The notes under the pieces: generated by a model | The model's database searches: none | Seen by the model: the letters and a program-made list of their open reading frames with translations, nothing else | Told to the model about the DNA's origin: nothing | Shown here: in pieces, positions 34,379 through 44,011 of the stretch | Numbering within the stretch: the first letter of the stretch is position 1 | How the letters are laid out: every line of letters begins with the position of its first letter | Program-made: the position numbers and the translations under genes | Assembly (NCBI RefSeq): GCF_016907845.1 | Contig: NZ_JAFBCS010000001.1 | Location: forward strand, 496,001-560,000 | From: Arcanobacterium pluranimalium | GTDB taxonomy: Bacteria; Actinomycetota; Actinomycetes; Actinomycetales; Actinomycetaceae | Length of the DNA stretch: 64,000 bases | Direction: 5' to 3'

Positions 34379-36082
34379 GTGTGCAGCGACGCGTTGCGCT
34401 CAGTGACGCTCCTCGCGTCCACAGTGGTGCGCATGCTTCGTGAGGATCCCATGTTCTTCGCGGTCCAAGTTTCTCGAAAGATGCCGACGCCGGTGCGCAC
34501 CGGCTTAGCACAAGTTGCTGGAGTTTTCCCTGATGGTTCTGTTCGAGCGGCGCTTCGTGAGCTTGCTGATTTGCCGGCACAAGAGGGCGCCTATTCGAGC
34601 ACTTTTGTGCGTGCTTTGCAGGCGCTACGTGGTATTGATCCGGGTGACGGTGCTTCTCCCAATATTCGCGCCCGTTTCTTGTGGAATCGGGGAGATCTAG
34701 ACGAGGCGATCAATGTTTTGCCGGAAAAGTCCCAGTTGAAGCGTCGCTATCGTGATGAACTGAGTGTCCTCGAAGGCAAGCGGATGATCGTTCTTAATAA
34801 ACAATGCGGTGTGGATTCTTATCAGCGGGCGTCCAACGTTACTGAACTAAAAGCTCTGTCCGACGATTTACGTGTTTTACATGTTTTAGTAAATTCGTCT
34901 CCGCACACAGCCTCAGGTTATACTGTGCGGACGAACGCGATTATGCGTGGTCAACGTGACTCTCGGATAGATGCTTTTGGTGCAACACGGCTAGCTTATC
35001 CCGTTACAATCGGGAAGCTGTTTTCTCAATCGGTCGATACTGTAGATGGTCTTGTTTTCCATCGGCTCTTACCTTTAACTCTTCCGGCGTTACTCAGCCA
35101 AAGACTAGAGTTGCACGCAACGATGTTGGCGGATCTAGTAGAAGAAACTAGGCCCGCTATTATCCACGCGACTACCAACTACGCCAACGGGCTAGTTGCC
35201 CAAGCGGTGGCAAATCACTACGGTATCCCGTGGGTTTATGAAATGCGAGGTCAACTAGAGAAAACCTGGGTTTCTAGGTTTCCTCAATCAGATCAAAAGC
35301 GGGCAGCTATCTCTCAGCGGTACAGGCTAATGCATGCACAAGAAACTGCACTCGCTAAGGCGGCGTCCGCGGTTGTTGTGCTGTCTGAAGTGCAACGCCA
35401 GGATCTTATTGAACGTGGTGTATCGGAATCGAAAATCTTCGTCGTGCCTAATGCTTATACTCCGTTAGCTCCGCGTGCCACTGCGGACGCAACTGAAGCA
35501 CGCCGGCGTCTTCGAATTAAGGAAGCGTTCACGATTGGGACGGTGACGTCGGTTGTGGACTACGAGGGACTAGATACGCTCATTCGCGCTATTAAGATCG
35601 CGCGTGATAGCGGCGCAGATTTGCGTGGAGTTATTGTCGGCGACGGAGTAGCGAAGCCAAGTTTGTGTATGCTTGCAGAGGATTTAGGCGTGGCGGATGC
35701 GATTGATTTTGTGGGTCGCGTGAGTGTGGACGAATCACACCAGTGGTATGAATCTTTTGATTTGTTCGCGCTTCCGCGCAAGAACACACTGGTGACGGCG
35801 ATGGTGACGCCGATTAAGCCAATCGAGGCAATGGCTAATGGAACACCGGTGGTTGCGTCTGATTTGCCGCCACTGCGTGAACTAGTGACAGATTGCGGTG
35901 CAGGAGTAACGTTCGCGCCGGATGATGCACAGGCGATGGCACACGCGATTCGGTGTTTGATGGACGATGCTGAAGCGTATGCAACTGCGAGCGAAGCCGC
36001 AGTTCGTCAAGCTGAACAGCTTACGTGGGATGCGAATATTCGTAGGTATCGCATGATTTACCAGGGGCTACTTGGCCGTTAG
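34379..36082 (+). CDS. GT4-family glycosyltransferase with extended N-terminus
   Basis: About 567 residues. The start is uncertain: GTG 34379 is my choice because the residues that follow (RSVTLLASTVVRMLREDP) belong to the protein, and no ATG lies upstream. Residues 1-150 are helical and not part of a usual GT4. The GT-B core follows (VLHVLVNSSPHTASGYTVRT, ATTNYANGLVAQAVANHYGIPWVYEMRG, VVPNAYTPLAP, VIVGDGVAKPSL, PIKPIEAMANGTPVVASDLPPLRELV). It overlaps the convergent DUF6270 gene by 15 bases. Confidence 0.85.
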   Translation: MCSDALRSVTLLASTVVRMLREDPMFFAVQVSRKMPTPVRTGLAQVAGVFPDGSVRAALRELADLPAQEGAYSSTFVRALQALRGIDPGDGASPNIRARFLWNRGDLDEAINVLPEKSQLKRRYRDELSVLEGKRMIVLNKQCGVDSYQRASNVTELKALSDDLRVLHVLVNSSPHTASGYTVRTNAIMRGQRDSRIDAFGATRLAYPVTIGKLFSQSVDTVDGLVFHRLLPLTLPALLSQRLELHATMLADLVEETRPAIIHATTNYANGLVAQAVANHYGIPWVYEMRGQLEKTWVSRFPQSDQKRAAISQRYRLMHAQETALAKAASAVVVLSEVQRQDLIERGVSESKIFVVPNAYTPLAPRATADATEARRRLRIKEAFTIGTVTSVVDYEGLDTLIRAIKIARDSGADLRGVIVGDGVAKPSLCMLAEDLGVADAIDFVGRVSVDESHQWYESFDLFALPRKNTLVTAMVTPIKPIEAMANGTPVVASDLPPLRELVTDCGAGVTFAPDDAQAMAHAIRCLMDDAEAYATASEAAVRQAEQLTWDANIRRYRMIYQGLLGR

Positions 36083-36787
36083 CTTGGGTTGCTTTGCGAT
36101 GTGGCTAGCAACCCACAAATAAAATGCATCAATGTAATGGAATGGGGCAAGTCCCCATAGATGATTTTTAGTTGCTAGGCAAAGCTCAGAGGGTACATCC
36201 AGGATAGTCATCCCGAGTTGGGAAAGGTGCTCATAATAGGGCTGATAAATATCGGCCCATTCTTCTGCAGAGCGCCCTAAAACATATGGTACAGACTCGT
36301 CGAGATCAGTTTTTGAAGCAAAGTCAGACTTGATTAATAGCGTCTTAGCGCCGTTTAAATGCGTTAGTAAATCCAAACTAGCTTTTTTGAAGAGTTCGAA
36401 ATGAGTTCGTGTTCCAAATTGGATCAAATCTCCGTGGTACATGTGCTTTAACCATTGCGAGTTGTATAGTTCCGTCGACGAAGTTATGTATCCATTTGGG
36501 GAAACAAAAACGCCGTAACGTTCGTCAATAAGATCAAGCAGAACAATGTCTGAAGAGGTCATCGGAGTTTCATCGAACTTGATGCTTTGAAAATCGTTGT
36601 TCACCATTCGTTGTTGAAAAGGAGAAGTGAGTGCTGAAGCCACATTTGGTAACTGAGTCGGTGGCGAAAATTTTGAAACCCAAGATGATCTCGCGTGGTA
36701 GTCGGTAGCCACAAGGTTATGTTTCTCTGCTGCGACGCGGACTACATCGCGGGACACGCAAGAGCCGTATATAAAAACATTTGTCAT
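36068..36787 (-). CDS. DUF6270 (SGNH-like) protein
   Basis: A 239-residue protein. I chose ATG 36787 (MTNVFIYGSC) with GGAA six bases upstream. The DUF6270 marks are FIYGSCVSRDVV at the start, IVLLDLIDERYGVF in the middle, and NHLWGLAPFHYIDAFY at the end, which supply a nucleophile-like Ser/Cys, an Asp/Glu cluster and a His. This layout recalls SGNH esterases/acetyltransferases. The family sits in surface-polysaccharide clusters; a role in acyl modification is likely but not shown. It is last in the minus-strand operon from 44011. Confidence 0.75.
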   Translation of the reverse strand: MTNVFIYGSCVSRDVVRVAAEKHNLVATDYHARSSWVSKFSPPTQLPNVASALTSPFQQRMVNNDFQSIKFDETPMTSSDIVLLDLIDERYGVFVSPNGYITSSTELYNSQWLKHMYHGDLIQFGTRTHFELFKKASLDLLTHLNGAKTLLIKSDFASKTDLDESVPYVLGRSAEEWADIYQPYYEHLSQLGMTILDVPSELCLATKNHLWGLAPFHYIDAFYLWVASHIAKQPKLTAK

Positions 36788-36838
36788 GACACATTCCATC
36801 TCAAAAATATTTTACATCCTGTAGTTATATAGAGAAGA

Positions 36839-38470
36839 CTAGCTTTCACGGAAGATGGAAGTGTTCTCAATCCATGAGCTGATCGAGCGTGACGGTACCA
36901 ATGCTTCTGAAATTAATTCGTCTAGGAGTTCTCTATCGGGTGGTAGATGTTCTGTTTCCCCGTATCGCTTTACGATCCCATATACATCATTATCGCCTGA
37001 AAACCATACTTTGCGATTATCTTCGACTGCGTTCAAAGCTTGAAATAGTGGTATGAAGTGAGATTGAAGGTGCCAGTCATTTTCTTGTTGCAGACAAATG
37101 AGGTGGTGAAGAGAATGGCGATTAGCATAGCGGACAAGGTTTGTGCGTATTTTCCTTGAGCGTTGAAGTCGGGATAATTTTTCAGTAAATGAAAGATTGG
37201 CTGACTCGAAGAAAAAACTAGGGAAGGCAGTTGCAAGAAGCTCGTTAACAACATTTTCACCATAATGAGCGAGATCTGTTTGAGGGTTCCAGACCAATCC
37301 GTAGGCGCTACCTTCTGGAAGTCGAATGAGCTGGTCGATAACAGCAAACCCGCCGCCACTACCTCCAACCAGAAGCAACTCTCGACCTGTTTCCTTGTGC
37401 AGTCTTAGAAGAAAGCGGGATATTGTGTCTTGAAGATTTATTCCCTCGTTACCCACATACCAAGCGAGCGGAATTTGAGGTTTTAATTCTAATGTTGGAT
37501 CCGCAATTGAAATCAGTGAGGCGGAAGCAGTCTGCGCTAAATCGCGACCAGAGTAAACCGGTCCATGGATTAAATTCCGGTTTGATACAGCACCTGAGAA
37601 AACTACCAGCAGGCGGGAATCACTTGAACGCCCATCAACATTTATTAGGACAGAAAAGCCTCCTGCTCCTCCCTCTATGACACACTCCTGATTATTTCGT
37701 AGGAGAGCTTCGATAGATGTGAATCGGGGTGTTTGTTTCCTCGATAACCTCTTGTCGTGGTATCTGACGATGTCAGTGCTTATTTGTTCGAGCGTTGATT
37801 CAGAAAAATGAAAAGGACTGTCGCCCCAAGGATGATTCTTTTCAGCAGTAGTATTTGCCCAAGCGAAGACTTTAAGGTTACAGATATCGGCTAAATATTT
37901 CCAATAGCGCGCGAATGAATTATCTAATGAACTGGCGGAATAGCGAGTGTTGTTGAGCGGACTTCCGTCTTCGTAACTATCAGCGAAGGTTGGCGCGAGT
38001 ACCACGACTCTGTCTTTGATTCCTACAGCCTCAAAAAGTGTGGTAAGCCGTGATGCGTAGAATTGAAACAGTTGAAAATGTAGATCCGATCCAAAAGGAA
38101 TGGGAGTCTCTGCGGAAGGGTTCCAATTTGGGTCTTCTAGCCCTGTATAGTCACCGGAAAGCGTTCGGAAGGCGTTGTCGTTTAGACTGGCTACTCCAAA
38201 TCGTTCATCGATAATGTCCCAGAGAACAAGATCGGATTTAGGAGCGTGAATACGAATGGCATCCGCAAGAACTGATCTCATATCTGCTTGGGCACGATTT
38301 CCTGAATCGCTCTTTGCCCATTCTTGTGCCGAGGTGATATCCCACGGCCGACTCATACCTGAAATGACAGACTGAAGATTTACGTGTCCAACAACTTCAA
38401 TTGGGCCGAGATATTTCCGTAAATGTGTAAAAAGGGAACTGCCATAGTAAAATATCTTTAAATTACTCAT
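36839..38470 (-). CDS. fusion of degenerate DUF6270 and alpha/beta-hydrolase
   Basis: A 543-residue cytoplasmic protein. Residues 1-240 match the neighbouring DUF6270 protein: YYGSSLFTHL instead of GSCVSRD, LVLWDIIDERFGVA, and NHPWGDSPFHFSES. The second half (about 265-540) is an alpha/beta-hydrolase: LLVVFSGAV, nucleophile elbow LLVGGSGGGFAV, and a possible late His in NRHSLHHL or Asp in FSGDNDVYG. Accessory Sec Asp2 proteins combine comparable functions, but similarity beyond the elbow is not clear. It overlaps the heparinase-like gene by four bases and probably edits acyl groups on the polymer. Confidence 0.7.
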   Translation of the reverse strand: MSNLKIFYYGSSLFTHLRKYLGPIEVVGHVNLQSVISGMSRPWDITSAQEWAKSDSGNRAQADMRSVLADAIRIHAPKSDLVLWDIIDERFGVASLNDNAFRTLSGDYTGLEDPNWNPSAETPIPFGSDLHFQLFQFYASRLTTLFEAVGIKDRVVVLAPTFADSYEDGSPLNNTRYSASSLDNSFARYWKYLADICNLKVFAWANTTAEKNHPWGDSPFHFSESTLEQISTDIVRYHDKRLSRKQTPRFTSIEALLRNNQECVIEGGAGGFSVLINVDGRSSDSRLLVVFSGAVSNRNLIHGPVYSGRDLAQTASASLISIADPTLELKPQIPLAWYVGNEGINLQDTISRFLLRLHKETGRELLLVGGSGGGFAVIDQLIRLPEGSAYGLVWNPQTDLAHYGENVVNELLATAFPSFFFESANLSFTEKLSRLQRSRKIRTNLVRYANRHSLHHLICLQQENDWHLQSHFIPLFQALNAVEDNRKVWFSGDNDVYGIVKRYGETEHLPPDRELLDELISEALVPSRSISSWIENTSIFRES

Positions 38471-40017
38471 AAAGTATCCAGATCGGTAAATTCAACTGAA
38501 AACGAACGCATTTGACCATCGGTAGGGATAGATCTGTCTATACGAATCTGATTATCGCCGATTTCGTCGCGAAATACATCTAAATCCTTAAGAGAAATTG
38601 GAGATTCGAAACGAATCGAGACTTCGAATGTTTCGAAAGTTAGTATTAAATTTCCTCGAGTACAATGGATTTGAGCTTTGTTGCTCACTCGGAAACGTTG
38701 TACCGCAGTTTGGGTGAAGATGCTTTTGCAATGATCTACAACGATAAATTTACGTTCATTATAGAATTCTATCTCGCGTTCGGCAACGAATTTGTCATCG
38801 ATGGAATAACTTGCTTTCAATAGTTGGGTTTGTCCGTCAATCGATAAGTCTCTAGTTAAACCTGCCGTAATCCGTGACGCGCCATGAATCGGATACAAAG
38901 CTGCCTGGGGTATTGCGTCAAAGCAAGGGAAAAATAATCCGCTATGACCTAGCTGTCCGCGTGTGAGTACGGATTTTTTGTCGAAGGAATCGTATGACAA
39001 CAACCCGGCATCGCAGAGCACGTCTATCCCTTTGACATGGAGATAAATGCTTGTGTCATCAAGCTGCTTATGCACGGGTGAGCGTGAACCGCACTTGAAC
39101 GAGAATAGGGCGTCTTCTGACGATGAACTAAAGAATCCACACTGAGGTGACCAGACAGTTCCAGGAAGTGGGAAATATTCTGGTTCAGGAGCTTTGCGTG
39201 AGTCGCCTAATGGTGGAATCAATCGCTCAGGCAAAATAAGATGACGGAAAGTCTGCTCGATACGATGTACTGCTTCTTTTACTATTTTTAGAGAGTTTCC
39301 ATCAGCGTTATTTTTTTCAAGTAAATAGGCAGATTGTCGTAACAGACCTATCCAAAGTTGCTGGTAGCCTGGAGTATTTTCTATTGTGAGACCCGTTTCA
39401 TCGAAGCACTCTTCTAAGGTATTGATTAGCCATGAAATATCATCAGACAGATTGACTGTTCGGTCAACTTCAGAAAATACCAAACGGGATGCCAGAAGGG
39501 CATTCAAAATAAACATTCCGTGGTTATTTTGGAGCATAAACCCTGGTTGACGTAGCCATTTTTCGAGTTGATATGCGAAGTTCCGTTGTTCTGACTCGTT
39601 AAAGTACTGTGCTAGTTCGTTAGTTTTGTTATGTCTATCGCATAAAAGACGGATTTTGCAAAGAACTAGTAAGTTAAGCGCCAGTTGGTGGTCAAGAGAG
39701 TTAGTTTTTAAAAACCAGTGGTCTTCCATTTTTGCAGTGATGTACGTGCAATAAGATTCAAGGAGTTTTCCTGTTGCAGCCTTACCTGAACTGAGAAAAA
39801 TATCAGGAAGATAGTAGAGCGAACGTAGCCATAGCCGAGTCGAGGCAACATCTGTTTCTGAAGATAAATCCCAGTCAAGATTGGGTGAATTTCGAGATAT
39901 CTCCAATTGTGTCGACCCTGGGAGTTGAACAACCCAAGCGTTCTGATTTGTTGAAAACGAGCTCGAATTTGGTATGAAGAATTTCAGTTCTCTATCGAAT
40001 TCGGAAAAGTCGTTCAT
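38467..40017 (-). CDS. heparinase II/III-like polysaccharide lyase
   Basis: A 516-residue protein. The first half is an alpha/alpha toroid (helical; LDHQLALNLLVLCKI, NNHGMFILNALLASRL with the conserved Asn-His), and the second half is a beta-sandwich (about 290-515: PPLGDSRKAPE, HKQLDDTSIYLHVKGIDVLCDAGLLSY, LGHSGLFFP, IEFYNERKFIVVDHCKS). This is the heparinase II/III family, which cleaves uronic-acid-containing polymers by beta-elimination. There is no signal peptide, so it should act inside the cell. Because the locus makes ManNAcA, a uronic acid, its substrate may be the nascent polymer. Confidence 0.8.
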   Translation of the reverse strand: MNDFSEFDRELKFFIPNSSSFSTNQNAWVVQLPGSTQLEISRNSPNLDWDLSSETDVASTRLWLRSLYYLPDIFLSSGKAATGKLLESYCTYITAKMEDHWFLKTNSLDHQLALNLLVLCKIRLLCDRHNKTNELAQYFNESEQRNFAYQLEKWLRQPGFMLQNNHGMFILNALLASRLVFSEVDRTVNLSDDISWLINTLEECFDETGLTIENTPGYQQLWIGLLRQSAYLLEKNNADGNSLKIVKEAVHRIEQTFRHLILPERLIPPLGDSRKAPEPEYFPLPGTVWSPQCGFFSSSSEDALFSFKCGSRSPVHKQLDDTSIYLHVKGIDVLCDAGLLSYDSFDKKSVLTRGQLGHSGLFFPCFDAIPQAALYPIHGASRITAGLTRDLSIDGQTQLLKASYSIDDKFVAEREIEFYNERKFIVVDHCKSIFTQTAVQRFRVSNKAQIHCTRGNLILTFETFEVSIRFESPISLKDLDVFRDEIGDNQIRIDRSIPTDGQMRSFSVEFTDLDTL

Positions 40018-40029
40018 AAGTTTGGTTTC

Positions 40030-41994
40030 CTACTTACGGAGCAAAAGCTCATTTACAAGGTCGATTACTGCTGAAGCGAATACAGATACATCTTGATTTT
40101 TCTGAATAAATTCCTTTGTATCGAGAATCTTTTTCTCCACTATTTCCGTATTTGCGTGTGAACTATGGATATAAGAAACAATGCTATCGATGTCGGAGAA
40201 GATGAAATCACTTGGATATACGAATTCCACGCCTCGCCAAGCAAGAAAAATACCAGTATTTTCAGCGCAAAAAGCTTCCCCAGGGGAAACATGGGATCCT
40301 TCGAAGTCGCTTACTGAGAGCACGAAGCCGTATTCGCCGAGACGGTCTTTGGTGTTTACCCAGCCTTCATATGTTATGGCTGAGTTGAGGTTATTTTCGT
40401 GGGCGAATACTTCGCATGCGTGAAAATATGCCCGTTCTTTTGGATCACCAGCAATCCAGCCGAAATCTTTCGGTTGCTTGCCGAAAATAGTCAAGGTATA
40501 TCTTGCATCTAGTTGACGAAGCCGAGCGAGAATATCATAGGCGCGGGCGAGTCCCTTCCGAGCAGGTACTGAACCAACTAATGCAAGTCGGAACTTCTTA
40601 TTTTGATCAGGTTCTACTCGATATTGAGTTGTGTCGTAGAAGTTCGGGATAAGTCGGACTAGTTCTCTGGAGAACTTGAAACGTTCAATCAAGTCTTCGT
40701 AGGTGTGGAGCGCAATTGCGATGATCGCATCGACTTTTGATCGATCGAGTTCGAAGCCAGAGTTCCGAGTAATTTCGTAGAAATGAGCACGGACGATTAG
40801 TGTTTGACTCTTAGATACGCGTTGTGAAAACCAAACCGATGCTGCGGTCATCCATTCGACCCAAATGACTTCCGCCCACTTTAATTCATCCAGAGACTTT
40901 TCTGAGTTGTGTTCGCGTTCGTTGATCCATTCATCGTAATGAATGTTGAAATGTTTTTCGAGATATGGTTGTGCACCACGGATGAATTTGAGATCGTGTC
41001 CAGCAATGAGCAGACGTGGATGTAATACGCTACGGAAAGCGTCTTCTTCGCGCGAGTGAGCAGCTGTGAGAATTTCAGACACTCTTTCATCGAACGATAA
41101 TGTGGAAAGAATACTCCAGTATTTGTCTACGAAATCTGCAAATATCAAAAAATCGTTGGTGTTAAAGGTGACGAACCTCTTGATCATTTGTTTCACGCCG
41201 TAGCTTACGGTACCGACGCCGTGGAGTCGTAAAAAGCTAACACCGGCACGCAAGTAATTTTCATGACTGTAAGTCCATGATTGAGCGAATTCTCGCATTT
41301 CGCGGCCGGTCATAACCGATGTTGCAGAGAGCCGGTCGGGCTGCCCCTGGACGTACGTAAACACTGGTTCGTCGAAATACGAAATATTCTTCGCAGCAAC
41401 CATGATATCTGACATGAAGCGTAGATCTTCGCCCATTCGACAAGATTCATCAAAAACAATTTTATGGGTTTCGATTAAACCTCGCCGTATAAGAGCCATA
41501 CTTCCCATTGATTGATAGGTAACAAAAGCACTGAGTAAGTCGATTTTATTGTCAACATTGTGAAACTGCACTGGGAGACGATCGACTATTTGTGCTGGCT
41601 CCCGGTATTTTTCAATTCGCAGAGGAGAGCGTACGACATCTGACTGAGAATAACGTGCCTGTTCGGCAACTTCTGACAACGATGATAAATCGATCTTGTC
41701 GTCGCCGTCGAGAAGGTATATATAAGTGCCTTTAGCTTTGGAGATGCCAAAATTGCGTGGTGCTGACGGTGAGCCAGTGTTAACCGGCATTGAATATATG
41801 TGCCAATTCGGTATGTTACGTGCGTAGTTATTAATCGTTGTGAATGTCTGGTCAGTTGAACAATCATCAACATAAATTATTTCGAAACGTGGATCGTGGG
41901 CTGAATCGGCAATCGAAAGCAGGTTTCCATGGATTGCTTCACCAATATTGAAAGTTGGAATAATTATGGAAACGAGTGGAGTAGAAAAGTCCAT
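40030..41994 (-). CDS. two-domain glycosyltransferase (GT2 plus GT4)
   Basis: A 654-residue enzyme. Residues 5-230 are a GT2 domain with VSIIIPTFNIGEAI, YVDDCSTDQT, NFGISKAKGTYIYLLDGDD (acidic metal site) and GEDLRFMSD. After a helical connector, residues about 430-650 are a GT-B donor domain (IIAIALHTYEDLIERF, LVGSVPARKGLARAYDIL, LTIFGKQPKDFG, SVSDFEGSHVSPGEAF). Two active sites on one chain suggest that it adds two sugars or a repeat. It starts one base after the end of the preceding gene, so it is translationally linked. Confidence 0.87.
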   Translation of the reverse strand: MDFSTPLVSIIIPTFNIGEAIHGNLLSIADSAHDPRFEIIYVDDCSTDQTFTTINNYARNIPNWHIYSMPVNTGSPSAPRNFGISKAKGTYIYLLDGDDKIDLSSLSEVAEQARYSQSDVVRSPLRIEKYREPAQIVDRLPVQFHNVDNKIDLLSAFVTYQSMGSMALIRRGLIETHKIVFDESCRMGEDLRFMSDIMVAAKNISYFDEPVFTYVQGQPDRLSATSVMTGREMREFAQSWTYSHENYLRAGVSFLRLHGVGTVSYGVKQMIKRFVTFNTNDFLIFADFVDKYWSILSTLSFDERVSEILTAAHSREEDAFRSVLHPRLLIAGHDLKFIRGAQPYLEKHFNIHYDEWINEREHNSEKSLDELKWAEVIWVEWMTAASVWFSQRVSKSQTLIVRAHFYEITRNSGFELDRSKVDAIIAIALHTYEDLIERFKFSRELVRLIPNFYDTTQYRVEPDQNKKFRLALVGSVPARKGLARAYDILARLRQLDARYTLTIFGKQPKDFGWIAGDPKERAYFHACEVFAHENNLNSAITYEGWVNTKDRLGEYGFVLSVSDFEGSHVSPGEAFCAENTGIFLAWRGVEFVYPSDFIFSDIDSIVSYIHSSHANTEIVEKKILDTKEFIQKNQDVSVFASAVIDLVNELLLRK

Positions 41995-41995
41995 G

Positions 41996-44011
41996 TCACA
42001 CCTCTAAAAATTCATAAAAATCGGAGCCATTAAGAATTACTTCACGTAAATGACCGGCGGGGAAGAGCGCATCTTCTCGGCATCTTCCTATTCGAGTTCG
42101 AGGTTCTTCTAGAGACATTGATGCTTTTATAGGTTGTGAGCAATACTGGTGGTGAGCGAGGGCTTTTTCTAACTGGTCACGGGAGAAAGTGCTATTGGGG
42201 TCAATGAGAAGCCATGCTGGAGTTGTCAAGATGCTTGACTCCTGAATATCTCGTTTACGCCAATATCCTTGGGAGACAACAACACAGTTATGTTTTCCAA
42301 ATTTCCTGAAATATTCTTGAATGCGATGCTCTGGAACAGAATCGCTAACGAACAAAATAATGCGCGAGCATAAAGTGCCGTAAGTGCGGGCACGCTCTAA
42401 TACACGATTACATTCGGCATCGTTTTCGACAATAGCAACCACATTTGTTGTCATATGTGAAGAAAAGTACGGAATCTTTAATAAGTCAAGGACAGATTCC
42501 GCTCGTGCGTGATAAGTGTGGCCTTTTAATACGATGTTCGATGCGGTTAATGCTCGCTGGCGATTTTCTTTTAGAGCATCAGGGTCATGCAAATCCCTCG
42601 TGAATGTAACTGTACTACCAAAGATTCTCTCGATTCCAGGAGAGTCATTAGTGATGATATGTGAACCGCATGCGGCTGCCTCGAAAATTCGGCGAGCAAA
42701 CATCGTCCGCGAATCTACGACGGTGTTGATGTTCAACGTGTAGTTGCTAGACCGATATAAATCTGCGGTTCGCTCATGTGTGACAGATGGCCTGACAATG
42801 GAAAAGAAATCATCTGGTACTTTGAAATTTTCAATATTTTTTCCATAGTATCGATCGTACATTTCGAGAGTTAGCCCGAGATTTCTGATGGTGTTAAAAA
42901 TAGAACGCATCTCTTCTGAGCGATTTTTATGGATTCGATACCAACTTCCGGGGAAAACAACTTTATTTTCTCGGGGAGCTTGATTTCCAAGAGGGTTAAA
43001 AATGGAAGGAGATGCGGCGAACTGTAAAATTCCGACATTTTCGCGCGGATGGAACTGTTGGTAATTGCTGAGACACTCCTCGGCCGTTGTAAAAATGTAA
43101 TCGAAATACGACGCTGTATCTACAAAACCTGTTATGTGGTCGTTAAAATGGGTGGGATCTTCTTTGTTCCAGAAAATAGTTGGAATATTGCGTTTCTTGC
43201 AGTATGCAAGGATAGCGAATAGCTCGGTGCGATTCTCATAATGAAAACGAATTGAGCTGTAGATTTTTGCTTTCCATGGACGCGTTGTTGCTGGGACACC
43301 ACTCCAAGCCGACTCTACGAAAAGTATGTCTGGTTGAAAGCTTTCAAATTGTTGTCTCCAAGCGGTTGGTGAAATCGCAATTGACGTAAATACATCTTTA
43401 AAAGAATTGAACGTAAATTGATCGCAAATCAACGCAGCTTTGACATCTTTAATGGGTTTATGATCTGGAGTGGCATAGTATAGCGATTGAGGCAGGTCAG
43501 CAGATGATCGCAACATTAGCTCATGATCAACAATCCACTTCTTTGTCATAATATCTGGGGTATAAAGTGCCGTTTTTTCGTAGCTTGGAGGAGCGGGAGC
43601 GAGAAGTTTATCGGCAGTTACTGTATCTTGTGTTTTGCTAGACGCTGTAGGAGTTGTACTTGCAGTGGTATTACTAGCTGGTGTTTGGGTGGTTGTGGTG
43701 GTTGCCGGTGGAGCGTAAAAATTTTCAAGGTGATCTAGTTTTTTTACTCGGGTAAAAATAGAGTTGCTAAAGTCAAGTAACTTTTTGTGTGCCCACCGGT
43801 TTGAACTCAAGCTGTTCGTAAGCGTGGTGTTGGTGTGACGGAGCTGATTCTGAATGCGACGTGTCTGGTCGATGAGCAACAAGAGAAGTCCAACAATGCA
43901 ACCGGCGATCATTAATAATCCAACCGTAGGCATCCATAAAGATGTTAATATGCCGGTCGAAAATAAGAAAATAGCAAAAAATAGTGCAATTTTTCGCTTA
44001 GTCATCGTCAT
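41996..44011 (-). CDS. membrane-anchored CgeB-like glycosyltransferase with degenerate GT2 tail
   Basis: A 671-residue protein. Two membrane helices at about 8-50 are followed by a coiled-coil (50-95) and a Thr-rich linker (100-130). The CgeB-type domain follows (ILFVESAWSGVP, IPTIFWNKEDPTHFNDH, ILQFAASPSIFNPLGN, FARRIFEAAACGSHIITNDSPG). The last 150 residues align in layout with the GT2 tail of the 25439-27328 paralogue, but the acidic site IDDDD is replaced by IDPNS near residue 603, so that domain may be inactive. AGGAGCC precedes ATG 44011. It heads the minus-strand operon and could tether the other enzymes to the membrane. Confidence 0.8.
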   Translation of the reverse strand: MTMTKRKIALFFAIFLFSTGILTSLWMPTVGLLMIAGCIVGLLLLLIDQTRRIQNQLRHTNTTLTNSLSSNRWAHKKLLDFSNSIFTRVKKLDHLENFYAPPATTTTTQTPASNTTASTTPTASSKTQDTVTADKLLAPAPPSYEKTALYTPDIMTKKWIVDHELMLRSSADLPQSLYYATPDHKPIKDVKAALICDQFTFNSFKDVFTSIAISPTAWRQQFESFQPDILFVESAWSGVPATTRPWKAKIYSSIRFHYENRTELFAILAYCKKRNIPTIFWNKEDPTHFNDHITGFVDTASYFDYIFTTAEECLSNYQQFHPRENVGILQFAASPSIFNPLGNQAPRENKVVFPGSWYRIHKNRSEEMRSIFNTIRNLGLTLEMYDRYYGKNIENFKVPDDFFSIVRPSVTHERTADLYRSSNYTLNINTVVDSRTMFARRIFEAAACGSHIITNDSPGIERIFGSTVTFTRDLHDPDALKENRQRALTASNIVLKGHTYHARAESVLDLLKIPYFSSHMTTNVVAIVENDAECNRVLERARTYGTLCSRIILFVSDSVPEHRIQEYFRKFGKHNCVVVSQGYWRKRDIQESSILTTPAWLLIDPNSTFSRDQLEKALAHHQYCSQPIKASMSLEEPRTRIGRCREDALFPAGHLREVILNGSDFYEFLEV

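Noticed and set aside
36839-38470. Accessory Sec system Asp2
   Set aside because: Only the nucleophile elbow is comparable; no SecA2, SecY2, Asp1 or Asp3 genes are present.
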